In this document: piece by piece, positions 1 through 7,311 of the stretch
How positions within the stretch are numbered: the first letter of the stretch is position 1
How the letters are laid out: each line of letters begins with the position of its first letter
Source of the DNA: Burkholderia aenigmatica
GTDB taxonomy: Bacteria; Pseudomonadota; Gammaproteobacteria; Burkholderiales; Burkholderiaceae
NCBI RefSeq assembly: GCF_902499175.1
Contig: NZ_CABVQC010000060.1
Location: forward strand, 1 to 60,913
Direction: 5' to 3'
DNA: 60,913 nt
Notes under the pieces: generated by a model
The model's input: only the letters and a program-made list of their open reading frames with translations
What the model was told of the DNA's origin: nothing
Databases searched by the model: none
Position numbers and translations under genes: made by a program

Positions 1-732
1 GTCGGGCAGGGCGAGCTCGACGCCGCGCAGGTCGAGCGTGCCGGGCAGCGGCTGCTCGCGCTTCACGCTCGGCAGCGCGCGGCTCGCGTCGGGCCGCGCG
101 GCCACCGGCGGCGCATTGCCGGTCGAGTTGTTCTGCGCGTCGGCCGGCAGCGATTCGACGTAGCGCAGCTCGTCGTCGGTGTCGTTGTAGCGGAGCACGG
201 CGGGCGGAGCGCCGTCGACGACCACGTACGGGCGCGGGATCACGTCGCTGTAGCGCAGCAGCCAGTATTCGGCGACGAACGGCAGTTCGAGGCGCTCGCC
301 CGGCGCAAGCCGCACCGAGCCCGGTTGCGGCGTCAGTTCGTACAGGTCGCCGGTGAGCCGCCGCAGCGCGAAGCCCGGACGGTCGATCCGCAGCAGGCGG
401 CGGATGCTGTGCAGGTAGAGCTTCCAGCCGCCGTCGGCGATCGCCTGGTGGCCACGGTTCTGCAGGATCAGGCGGCCCGTCGCGCAGGCCGCGCCGTCGG
501 CGCCGAGATCGGCGCACGGCACGCCGGCCACGGCCGCGTGATTGCTGTCGACGGCGACGCGCAACGCGAGGCCGTTCGACAGCCGCGCCGCGAGATCGGC
601 CGGCGGCACCGGGGGACGGGCGGTGCCGGCCGCCGCGACCGCCGCGCTCGACGCTGGCAGCGCGCCGAGCGCGACCGGCGACAGTGCCGCGATCAGCAGG
701 CCGGTAAACAGGGTGGGCAAGGTTCGGTTCAT
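1..732 (-). CDS. Beta-N-acetylhexosaminidase (chitobiase, GH20), N-terminal part, cut by window edge
   Basis: Exported glycosidase expected to release N-acetylglucosamine from chitooligosaccharides in the periplasm. The 244 visible codons start with a signal peptide (MNRTLPTLFTGLLIAALSPV, cleavage near residue 24). After it comes a CHB_HEX-type carbohydrate-binding domain, about residues 45-200, recognisable by LILQNRGHQAIADGGWKLYL, GSVRLAPGERLELPF and YWLLRYSDVIPRPYVV. The catalytic GH20 barrel would lie beyond the left edge, so activity cannot be checked here. The ATG has a good ribosome-binding site (CAGGAG, 5 bases upstream). A candidate promoter lies about 430 bases upstream. The domain assignment is firm; the substrate is inferred from the family. 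Confidence 0.85.
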   Translation of the reverse strand, partial: MNRTLPTLFTGLLIAALSPVALGALPASSAAVAAAGTARPPVPPADLAARLSNGLALRVAVDSNHAAVAGVPCADLGADGAACATGRLILQNRGHQAIADGGWKLYLHSIRRLLRIDRPGFALRRLTGDLYELTPQPGSVRLAPGERLELPFVAEYWLLRYSDVIPRPYVVVDGAPPAVLRYNDTDDELRYVESLPADAQNNSTGNAPPVAARPDASRALPSVKREQPLPGTLDLRGVELALPD

Positions 733-1158
733 GCGGACTCCTGAGAAAAAAGGGGCGTAGCGGCGTCACGGGATGACGTCGCTGCGGGTGGGTCTTTCAA
801 CGGAGCTGCGGGGACAACGGGGTGCGCGGGCGATGCAGCTGCCTTGCGCGCAGTCGGCACGCGTGGGCGTGCGGTTACGGAACGGGTGGCGGGCAGGCGT
901 GCCGGTCGGATCGGCGCGGGCGGGTGCGTGTCTTCATCGGTGGCGCGCGGCAGCGCCTGCTGCTGATGCCGTGGCGGCGCGGCCGGTGGCAAAGGCGCGC
1001 GTTCGACCTATACGGACGATGATGGCGACGCTCGCCGACGACGCGCAACCGGTCGCCGCACGGCGACAGCGAGACAGCGCGCAAGCGCGCGCCACATACG
1101 GGATTCGCATGTCTCCCCCACCCAGATGGATTCGGCCTGTCAGCGGCCGTGTCCAAAG
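733..1158. other. Long untranslated stretch upstream of the hexosaminidase gene
   Basis: No convincing gene. Open frames on both strands here are arginine- and proline-rich products of high GC with no ribosome-binding sites. If the promoter proposed at 1159-1187 is right, this is an unusually long 5' leader of about 420 bases for the hexosaminidase mRNA. I see no riboswitch-like core or clear terminator in it. Confidence 0.5.
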
Positions 1159-1187
1159 ATCTTATGAAACCTTTTATTGGTATTCAA
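1159..1187 (-). promoter_or_regulatory. Candidate sigma-70 promoter reading toward the hexosaminidase gene
   Basis: On the minus strand TTGAAT and TAAGAT are separated by exactly 17 bases in a local AT-rich patch. Each hexamer matches 4 of 6 consensus bases. It is the only good promoter-like pair seen between the cyd operon terminator and the hexosaminidase start. Confidence 0.4.
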
Positions 1188-1198
1188 GTGGTATCAAT
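1176..1198. promoter_or_regulatory. Operator-like imperfect palindrome over the candidate -35 box
   Basis: A 23-base imperfect inverted repeat with outer arms ATTGGTAT and GTATCAAT, which also contains two direct TGGTAT units 11 bases apart. It overlaps the -35 element of the promoter above. GntR/HutC-type regulators of amino-sugar genes use TGGTAT-like half sites, so a NagQ/NagR-type repressor is a reasonable but unproven guess. Confidence 0.35.
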
Positions 1199-1248
1199 CT
1201 GGCGCTAAATTGGCATCGACGCGCAGGGCCTGCCCGGTCGGCCGGGGC

Positions 1249-1276
1249 GAAAAAAAACCTCGCGCGAGGCGAGGTT
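1249..1276 (-). terminator. Rho-independent terminator of the cyd operon
   Basis: AACCTCGC and GCGAGGTT pair across a 5-base loop and on the minus strand are followed by a run of eight or nine T. It sits about 37 bases after the cydX stop codon. Confidence 0.85.
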
Positions 1277-1312
1277 CCTTCCGGACGGTGGCCGCGTGAC
1301 CGGCCGTACGCG

Positions 1313-1426
1313 TCAGTCGCGGACGCGTGCTTCCTGCGTCTTCTGCCGCGCTTCGAGCCACATCGCATTGACGATGCCGAACGACAGCGCGACGCCGATA
1401 CCGAGAATCCAGCTGAAATACCACAT
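1313..1426 (-). CDS. cydX: Cytochrome bd oxidase small subunit CydX
   Basis: A 37-residue single-span membrane protein (starts MWYFSWILGIGVALSFGIVN) matching the CydX/YbgT family, which keeps the CydAB haem site stable. The MWYF-WILG start, one transmembrane helix and charged tail (WLEARQKTQEARVRD) are all as in enterobacterial CydX. A strong AAGGAG ribosome-binding site precedes the ATG. It lies 62 bases after cydB and ends the operon before the terminator. Genes this short are easily missed by automated calling. Confidence 0.92.
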   Translation of the reverse strand: MWYFSWILGIGVALSFGIVNAMWLEARQKTQEARVRD

Positions 1427-1488
1427 GATCCGACTCCTTGCGAAACGGTGGGCGAGGGCGCGTGCGCGCCCCGTCCCGGTTCAAAGCA

Positions 1489-2625
1489 TCAATACATCGA
1501 ATGCTTGTTCTCTTCGAGCACTTCGTGCGTGACCTTGCCGCGCATCACGCGATACACCCAGCTCGTGTAGAGCAGGATGAGCGGCAGGAACACGATCACC
1601 GCGAACAGCATCACCTGCAGCGTCATGTGGCTCGACGTCGAATCCCACACGGTCAGGCTGCTGCGCGGGTCGAGCGACGACGGCATGATGAACGGGAACA
1701 TCGAGAAGCCGGCGGTGAGGATCACGCCAGTGATCATCAGGCCCGTACAGAAGAACGCCGTCTTCTCCTGCTTCGAGCCGGCGAGCAGCAGCGCGAGCAG
1801 GCCGCCCGCAATCGCGACGACGGGCGCCGCGATCATCCACGGGAATTCGCCGTAGTTCGCGAGCCACAGGCCCGAGCCCGCGGCGACGTCCTTGAGCAGC
1901 GGGTTCGCGACCGTATCGGTCGGCGCGGCATGCGTGATGTGGAAGCCGCCGATGGTGGACGCGATCAGCACGCCGGCCAGCACGAACAGGACGACCGCGA
2001 GGAACGACGCGACGCGCAGAGCGACCGATGCGCGGCGTGCGATCACGCCTTCCGTCTTCATCTTGATGAAGGCCGCGCCGTGCGCGACGAGCATCGTGAG
2101 GCTGACGAGCCCGCACAGCAGCGCGAACGGGTTCAGCAGCGCCCAGAAGCTGCCGTAGTAGGTCACGCGCAGGTCGCTGTCGAACTTGAACGGCACGCCT
2201 TGCAGCAGGTTGCCGAACGCGACGCCGAACACGAGTGCCGGCACGAAGCCGCCGATGAACAGGCCCCAGTCCCAGCCCGCGCGCCAGCGCGGGTCAGGCC
2301 GCTTGCTGCGGTAGTCGAAGCCCACCGGCCGGAAGAACAGCGCGAACAGCACGAGCAGCATCGCGAAGTAGAAGCCGGAGAACGACGCCGCGTAGACGAG
2401 CGGCCAGGCCGCGAACATCGCCCCGCCGGCCGTGATCAGCCACACCTGGTTGCCTTCCCACGTCGCACCGACGGTGTTGACGATGATGCGGCGCTCCTCG
2501 TCGGTCTTGCCGAGGAACGGCAGCAGCGCGGTCGCGCCCATGTCGAAGCCGTCGGTGACGGCGAAGCCGATCAGCAGCACGCCGACGAGCAGCCACCAGA
2601 TCAGCTTGAGAGTTGCATAGTCCAT
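1489..2625 (-). CDS. cydB: Cytochrome bd ubiquinol oxidase subunit II
   Basis: Membrane subunit of the bd-type quinol oxidase, which reduces oxygen to water at low oxygen tension without pumping protons. The 378-residue length equals the family norm (about 379). The N-terminus MDYATLKLIWWLLVGVLLIG and the segments GFDMGATALLPFLGKTDEER and GATWEGNQVWLITAGGAMFA are characteristic of CydB. Eight or nine hydrophobic helices are visible. It follows cydA by 31 bases and precedes cydX. Confidence 0.97.
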   Translation of the reverse strand: MDYATLKLIWWLLVGVLLIGFAVTDGFDMGATALLPFLGKTDEERRIIVNTVGATWEGNQVWLITAGGAMFAAWPLVYAASFSGFYFAMLLVLFALFFRPVGFDYRSKRPDPRWRAGWDWGLFIGGFVPALVFGVAFGNLLQGVPFKFDSDLRVTYYGSFWALLNPFALLCGLVSLTMLVAHGAAFIKMKTEGVIARRASVALRVASFLAVVLFVLAGVLIASTIGGFHITHAAPTDTVANPLLKDVAAGSGLWLANYGEFPWMIAAPVVAIAGGLLALLLAGSKQEKTAFFCTGLMITGVILTAGFSMFPFIMPSSLDPRSSLTVWDSTSSHMTLQVMLFAVIVFLPLILLYTSWVYRVMRGKVTHEVLEENKHSMY

Positions 2626-2656
2626 AGCGATTCCTTGTTCCGTTTCAGGTGCGTGC

Positions 2657-4237
2657 TCACGCCGGGGCGCGCTCGCTGGCGGCCGCGATTTCGTGGTGAT
2701 AGCGGCCGGTATGCAGCGACGACGGGCCGAGGCGCGCGTACTTGAACATCAGCTTGATCTCGATGACGAACAGCGCGGTGTAGAACAGGATGAAGCCCGC
2801 GAGACTCAGGTACAGGTCGCTCGGCTGCAGGCTCGACGCGGACAGGTGCGTCGGCAGCACGCCGGCGATCGTCCACGGCTGGCGGCCGAGCTCGGCGACG
2901 ATCCAGCCGAATTCGATCGCGATCCACGGCAGCGGGATCGCCCACACCGCATAGCGGAGGAACCAGCGGCGGTTGTTCTGCAGCAGTTCGCGGCGCGCGC
3001 AGAACCAGAATGCGGCGATGAACGTCGCGACGAACAGGAAGCCGAGGGCCACCATGATCCGGAACGAGAAGAACACGGGCGCGACCGGCGGGATCGTCTT
3101 CTTCGCGGCGGCCTTGATCTGCTCGGGCGTCGCGTCGACCACGTTCGGCGTGAACTGCTTGAGCATCAGCCCGTAGCCGAGATACTGCTTGTGCTGGTCG
3201 AACAGCGCGCGGGTCGCGTCGCTCGTGTCGCCCTGCTTGATCTTCTGCAGCGCGCCGTACGCGATCATCCCGCTCTGGATGTGCTCCTCGCTGTGCTTCG
3301 CGAGGTCACGCAGGCCGATCACCGGTTCGTCGATCGAGCGCGTTGCGATCAGGCCGAGCGCATACGGGATCTTGATCGCGTAGTCGGTGCGCTGTTCTTC
3401 CTGGTTCGGAATGCCGATCAGCGTGAACGATGCGGGGGCCGGCTGCGTTTCCCATTCGGATTCGATCGCGGCGAGCTTCATCTTCTGCACTTCGCCGGTC
3501 GTATAGCCCGATTCGTCGCCGAGCACGATCACGCAGAGCGTCGCCGCGAGGCCGAAGCCGGCCGCGACCGCGAACGAGCGCAGCGCGAAGTCGACGTCGC
3601 GCTTCTTCAGCAGGTACCACGACGACACGCCGAGCACGAACATCGCCGCCGACACGTAGCCCGCCGACACCGTGTGCACGAACTTCACCTGGGCGACCGG
3701 GTTGAACAGCACGTCGAACAGGCTCGTCATCTCCATGCGCATCGTCTGGTAGTTGAACTCGGCGCCGACCGGGTTGTTCATCCAGCCGTTCGCGACGAGG
3801 ATCCACAGCGCGGACAGGTTCGAGCCGAGCGCGACGAGGAACGTGACCATCAGGTGCTTGACCTTCGACAGGCGGTTCCAGCCGAAGAAGAACAGGCCGA
3901 CGAACGTCGATTCGAGGAAGAACGCCATCAGGCCTTCGACCGCGAGCGGCACGCCGAAGATGTCGCCGACATAGTGCGAGTAGTACGACCAGTTCGTACC
4001 GAACTGGAATTCGAGCGTGATGCCGGTGGTCACGCCCATCGCGAAGTTGATGCCGAACAGCTTGCCCCAGAACTGGGTCATGTCCTTGTAGACCTGTTTG
4101 CCGGTCATCACGTAAACAGCTTCCATGATGACGAGCAGCCAGGACAGGCCGAGCGTCAACGGCACGAACAGGAAGTGGTAGAGCGCCGTGATGCCGAACT
4201 GCAGACGTGACAGATCGACAACTTCACTACTTATCAT
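2657..4237 (-). CDS. cydA: Cytochrome bd ubiquinol oxidase subunit I
   Basis: Haem-bearing catalytic subunit of the bd oxidase; oxidises ubiquinol at the periplasmic side and reduces oxygen. At 526 residues it matches long Q-loop (E. coli-like) CydA. His21 in TALYHFLFVPLTLG corresponds to the axial haem b595 ligand. The GRQPW signature occurs in FGWIVAELGRQPW, and the Q-loop spans roughly residues 250-380. Its ATG overlaps the end of cydP by 11 bases, implying coupled translation. Oxygen-responsive control is suggested by FNR-type boxes upstream. Confidence 0.97.
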   Translation of the reverse strand: MISSEVVDLSRLQFGITALYHFLFVPLTLGLSWLLVIMEAVYVMTGKQVYKDMTQFWGKLFGINFAMGVTTGITLEFQFGTNWSYYSHYVGDIFGVPLAVEGLMAFFLESTFVGLFFFGWNRLSKVKHLMVTFLVALGSNLSALWILVANGWMNNPVGAEFNYQTMRMEMTSLFDVLFNPVAQVKFVHTVSAGYVSAAMFVLGVSSWYLLKKRDVDFALRSFAVAAGFGLAATLCVIVLGDESGYTTGEVQKMKLAAIESEWETQPAPASFTLIGIPNQEEQRTDYAIKIPYALGLIATRSIDEPVIGLRDLAKHSEEHIQSGMIAYGALQKIKQGDTSDATRALFDQHKQYLGYGLMLKQFTPNVVDATPEQIKAAAKKTIPPVAPVFFSFRIMVALGFLFVATFIAAFWFCARRELLQNNRRWFLRYAVWAIPLPWIAIEFGWIVAELGRQPWTIAGVLPTHLSASSLQPSDLYLSLAGFILFYTALFVIEIKLMFKYARLGPSSLHTGRYHHEIAAASERAPA

Positions 4238-4505
4238 GGTGGTCTCCCTCGGTAGTTGCAGGCGCCGGTACCGAGAGCAGCTTCTCGGCGACGGCGGCAG
4301 GCGGCAACGACATGTGCTCGGCCTGCGGATGATTGAAGAATGCGTATTTGAGCGACATCAGGAGGATCAGCTTGACGATCAGCACCAGGGTGATGTCGCG
4401 GGCGAGGGTCGGTCCGCGTGCCCACGCGGCGATGCGCGCGCGCCAGCCGATCGTGCCGGCCGGCCGCGGAGGAGGCGGCGCAGGCTCTTTATTGATCGAG
4501 ATCAA
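4227..4505 (-). CDS. cydP: Cytochrome oxidase small subunit CydP-like
   Basis: A 92-residue protein with one central transmembrane helix (LVLIVKLILLMSLKYAFF), a proline-rich N-terminus and a short tail. It matches the small proteins encoded immediately upstream of cydA in betaproteobacteria and annotated as putative oxidase subunit CydP; the biochemical role is little known. The only workable start is TTG at 4505, with AGGA 8 bases upstream. That TTG lies inside a perfect FNR-type palindrome, so the start or the box deserves scrutiny. No in-frame ATG occurs before the membrane helix. Confidence 0.75.
   Translation of the reverse strand: MISINKEPAPPPPRPAGTIGWRARIAAWARGPTLARDITLVLIVKLILLMSLKYAFFNHPQAEHMSLPPAAVAEKLLSVPAPATTEGDHHDK
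4492..4505. promoter_or_regulatory. Perfect FNR/ANR-type box TTGAT-CGAG-ATCAA
   Basis: Exact match to the CRP/FNR-family consensus TTGATNNNNATCAA. It overlaps the TTG start codon of cydP at the head of the cytochrome bd operon. Oxygen control of bd oxidases by FNR/ANR is well known; whether a site in this position activates, represses or is accidental is not clear. Confidence 0.5.
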
Positions 4506-4677
4506 GGCGATTATCCTGAATCGATTTAGGTCGGATTTGGGGCGACTTTACGTCGGATTTATGACGGCTGTGAAGCTGTTTTAGTCCTTCTGCGCCTGAC
4601 ATGCCAATTTTAAAAGGACGGCTTTCCAATGCCGAGTGCTGCACTGCGGCAGACCGTCGCGAAACACGGGCCGAAAT

Positions 4678-4691
4678 TTGAGGCAGATCAA
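4678..4691. promoter_or_regulatory. Second FNR/ANR-type box TTGAG-GCAG-ATCAA
   Basis: One mismatch from TTGATNNNNATCAA, 173 bases upstream of the cydP start and in a more usual promoter position. No clear -10 element was found at the class II spacing, so the exact promoter is undecided. The stretch 4506-4811 otherwise holds no gene. Confidence 0.5.
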
Positions 4692-4724
4692 GGTTATGCG
4701 GAAGGGGCCCGCAAACGGCCTATT

Positions 4725-4740
4725 ACCTGACGAATCAGGT
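4725..4740. promoter_or_regulatory. Perfect 16-base palindrome upstream of the cyd operon
   Basis: ACCTGA-CGAA-TCAGGT: six-base arms match exactly around a four-base centre. It lies 34 bases beyond the second FNR-type box, in the intergenic stretch between cydP and rpoH. It looks like a dimeric regulator site; no regulator can be named. Confidence 0.35.
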
Positions 4741-4811
4741 CAATTAATCGGCAAAGAAACGGGTGGAGAAACGAACGAAGAAACGAATGAAATGCCGGGG
4801 AAAGGACAGGC

Positions 4812-4847
4812 AAAAAAAAACCGCTGCCGGGCGGGCAGCGGTTTTTG
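4812..4847 (-). terminator. Rho-independent terminator after rpoH
   Basis: CCGCTGCC and GGCAGCGG form an 8-base stem with a short loop. The minus strand carries nine T after it and the plus strand five, so it could act both ways. It lies 25 bases past the rpoH stop codon. Confidence 0.88.
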
Positions 4848-4872
4848 ACGAAGCGCTCTAAATCGCAGCGAT

Positions 4873-5808
<936 letters not shown>

Positions 5809-5871
5809 TAAAAAAACTCCTTTGGAATCAGGGACAAACCCCCGGTCTCGAATGAAATTCCGTGGGCCATC

Positions 5872-5898
5872 TTAGCACTCCCGCAAGACGAGTGCTAA
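5872..5898. promoter_or_regulatory. CIRCE operator (HrcA binding site) upstream of rpoH
   Basis: TTAGCACTC, a 9-base spacer, then GAGTGCTAA: an exact match to the CIRCE consensus. It lies 64-90 bases before the rpoH GTG, so it would be within or next to the promoter or leader. HrcA bound here would repress rpoH until heat or misfolding stress. The intergenic stretch 5809-6169 also holds a weaker inverted repeat (CTATCG at 5939-5944, CGATAG at 5957-5962) between the divergent rpoH and pagL genes. Confidence 0.92.
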
Positions 5899-6169
5899 TT
5901 CCTTAGAGCAAGCGTGGGCATCGGAGTTCCCACTTTTTCTATCGAGCCGCTCGAGCCGATAGTCTAATCTGCGACAGAGGGAGTGAAGCGAAGTTCCGTA
6001 AGCCGTTGTTTCTGATGGTAATCAGTAGACGATTTCAATTTTTGTCGTTTTGGAAGGAAGCCATTTCGCTTTGCGATGCCGATTCGAAAAGTCCTTTACC
6101 ATACCATTCAGTTCGCTAGAGCCGGCCGAAGCGGCAGGCTCCATTCAACCCATAAAGTTGGAGTGTCAG

Positions 6170-6739
6170 ATGAACAATAAGAAGAATCGCCGGCCCCGCA
6201 GCCGGCTTGCGCTGCACGCGATGCTGGCGGCGTCCCTTCTGGGTGGATCGGGTGCGGCATGCGCGGATCGATGGGGGATTCAGGCGGGCGGCGGCTTTTC
6301 GGATCGCCGCGGGGTCGACAAGGCCGATCTCGGCGTGGTGTGGGATCCGGGCTGGAACTGGTGGGAAATCGGCGGCTGGCACTTCGCGTTCGTCGTGGAA
6401 GGGCACGCCGGCTACTGGCATACCGGTGGCAACGTCCACAGCAGCATCGGCGAATTCGGCGTGACGCCGATGTTCCGCTTCATCAAGAGCGCCGGGGCGA
6501 TCCGCCCGTTCATCGAGGCCGGCGGCGGCGTCCGGCTGCTGACGCACCCGACGATCTCGGACAGTTTCTCGATGGGGACCGCGTTCCAGTTCGCACCGAC
6601 CGCGGGGGTGGGCGTGCAGTTCGGCCAACGGCAACAGTATCAGGTCGGCTACCGTTTTGAACATGTGTCTAACGCGGGTATCAAAGAGCCGAATCCTGGT
6701 ATAAATTTCCACCAGTTCTACTTGCAGTACAACTTCTGA
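6170..6739 (+). CDS. pagL: Lipid A 3-O-deacylase, PagL family
   Basis: Outer-membrane beta-barrel esterase that removes the 3-O-linked acyl chain from lipid A. 189 residues with a signal peptide ending near residue 32. Alternating hydrophobic strands follow, ending in the aromatic YLQYNF typical of outer-membrane proteins. The active-site motif HVSNAGIKEPNPGIN gives His165 and Ser167. The residue 14 past the His, Glu in Pseudomonas PagL from memory, is Asn179 here. The ATG at 6170 was chosen over an upstream in-frame start because GGAG precedes it and the signal peptide begins there. Divergent from rpoH. Confidence 0.88.
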   Translation: MNNKKNRRPRSRLALHAMLAASLLGGSGAACADRWGIQAGGGFSDRRGVDKADLGVVWDPGWNWWEIGGWHFAFVVEGHAGYWHTGGNVHSSIGEFGVTPMFRFIKSAGAIRPFIEAGGGVRLLTHPTISDSFSMGTAFQFAPTAGVGVQFGQRQQYQVGYRFEHVSNAGIKEPNPGINFHQFYLQYNF

Positions 6740-6784
6740 TCCGCACGCCCGCGCACGGCGTGCGCGTTGCCGAGGAGTCAGGCG

Positions 6785-7168
6785 ATGGCGAAGGTGGTCG
6801 ATGCGGTCCGCGCGCTCGAGCGCGACCGGTTCCGGGCGATGGTGGACGGGGACGGCGAAGCGCTCGACACGCTTTTGTCGGACAAGGTGTTCTTCGTGCA
6901 CACCAACGGCAAACGCGAAACCAAGCAGCAGTTCATCGACGCCATCGTCGCCGGCCGCCGCCGCTATCGCCAGATCGAAATCCAGTCGCAGGACGTGCTG
7001 CCCGTCGGCGATGCAACCTGCGTCGTCACCGGGCGCGCGTTGATCGAGATGGAAACGAACAACGGCGGCCTGGTCTTCCCGATTGCGTATACCTCCGTCC
7101 ACACCCACGAGCAGGGCCGCTGGTGCCTGTTCGCGTGGCAGGCGACGCGGTGCGCGACCGAGACATGA
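6785..7168 (+). CDS. NTF2-like / DUF4440-type small protein
   Basis: 127-residue cytosolic protein with the cone-shaped NTF2-like fold signature: an N-terminal helix (VVDAVRALERDRFRAMVDGD), LLSDKVFFVHTNGKRETKQQ, and a C-terminal sheet ending in RWCLFAWQATR. Such domains are found in many enzymes and stress proteins; no specific function can be given. The start ATG at 6785 has GAGGAG 10 bases upstream; a TTG 18 bases earlier lies before the ribosome-binding site. It follows pagL by 45 bases, probably in one transcript, and is closed by a terminator. Confidence 0.8.
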   Translation: MAKVVDAVRALERDRFRAMVDGDGEALDTLLSDKVFFVHTNGKRETKQQFIDAIVAGRRRYRQIEIQSQDVLPVGDATCVVTGRALIEMETNNGGLVFPIAYTSVHTHEQGRWCLFAWQATRCATET

Positions 7169-7201
7169 GCGCGCGTGGCGCTCCTTTTCATGTCCCGACC
7201 G

Positions 7202-7225
7202 AAGCGGCCTTCTGGGCCGCTTTTT
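7202..7225 (+). terminator. Rho-independent terminator after the pagL pair
   Basis: AAGCGGCC and GGCCGCTT pair around a 5-base loop and are followed by T residues. Located 34 bases after the NTF2-like gene's stop codon. Confidence 0.85.
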
Positions 7226-7311
7226 GTTGCCTCGTGCGGCGCGGATCGCGCGGCGCACGGGCGGTCACGCCCCGCTCGCTGACGTTTGAACCCTGAAACG
7301 GAACCCGGCCT

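Noticed and set aside
2693..4210. Long plus-strand frame opposite cydA, and similar antisense frames opposite leuA, rpoN and the MMPL gene
   Set aside because: Same high-GC shadow effect; the real genes are clear on the minus strand.
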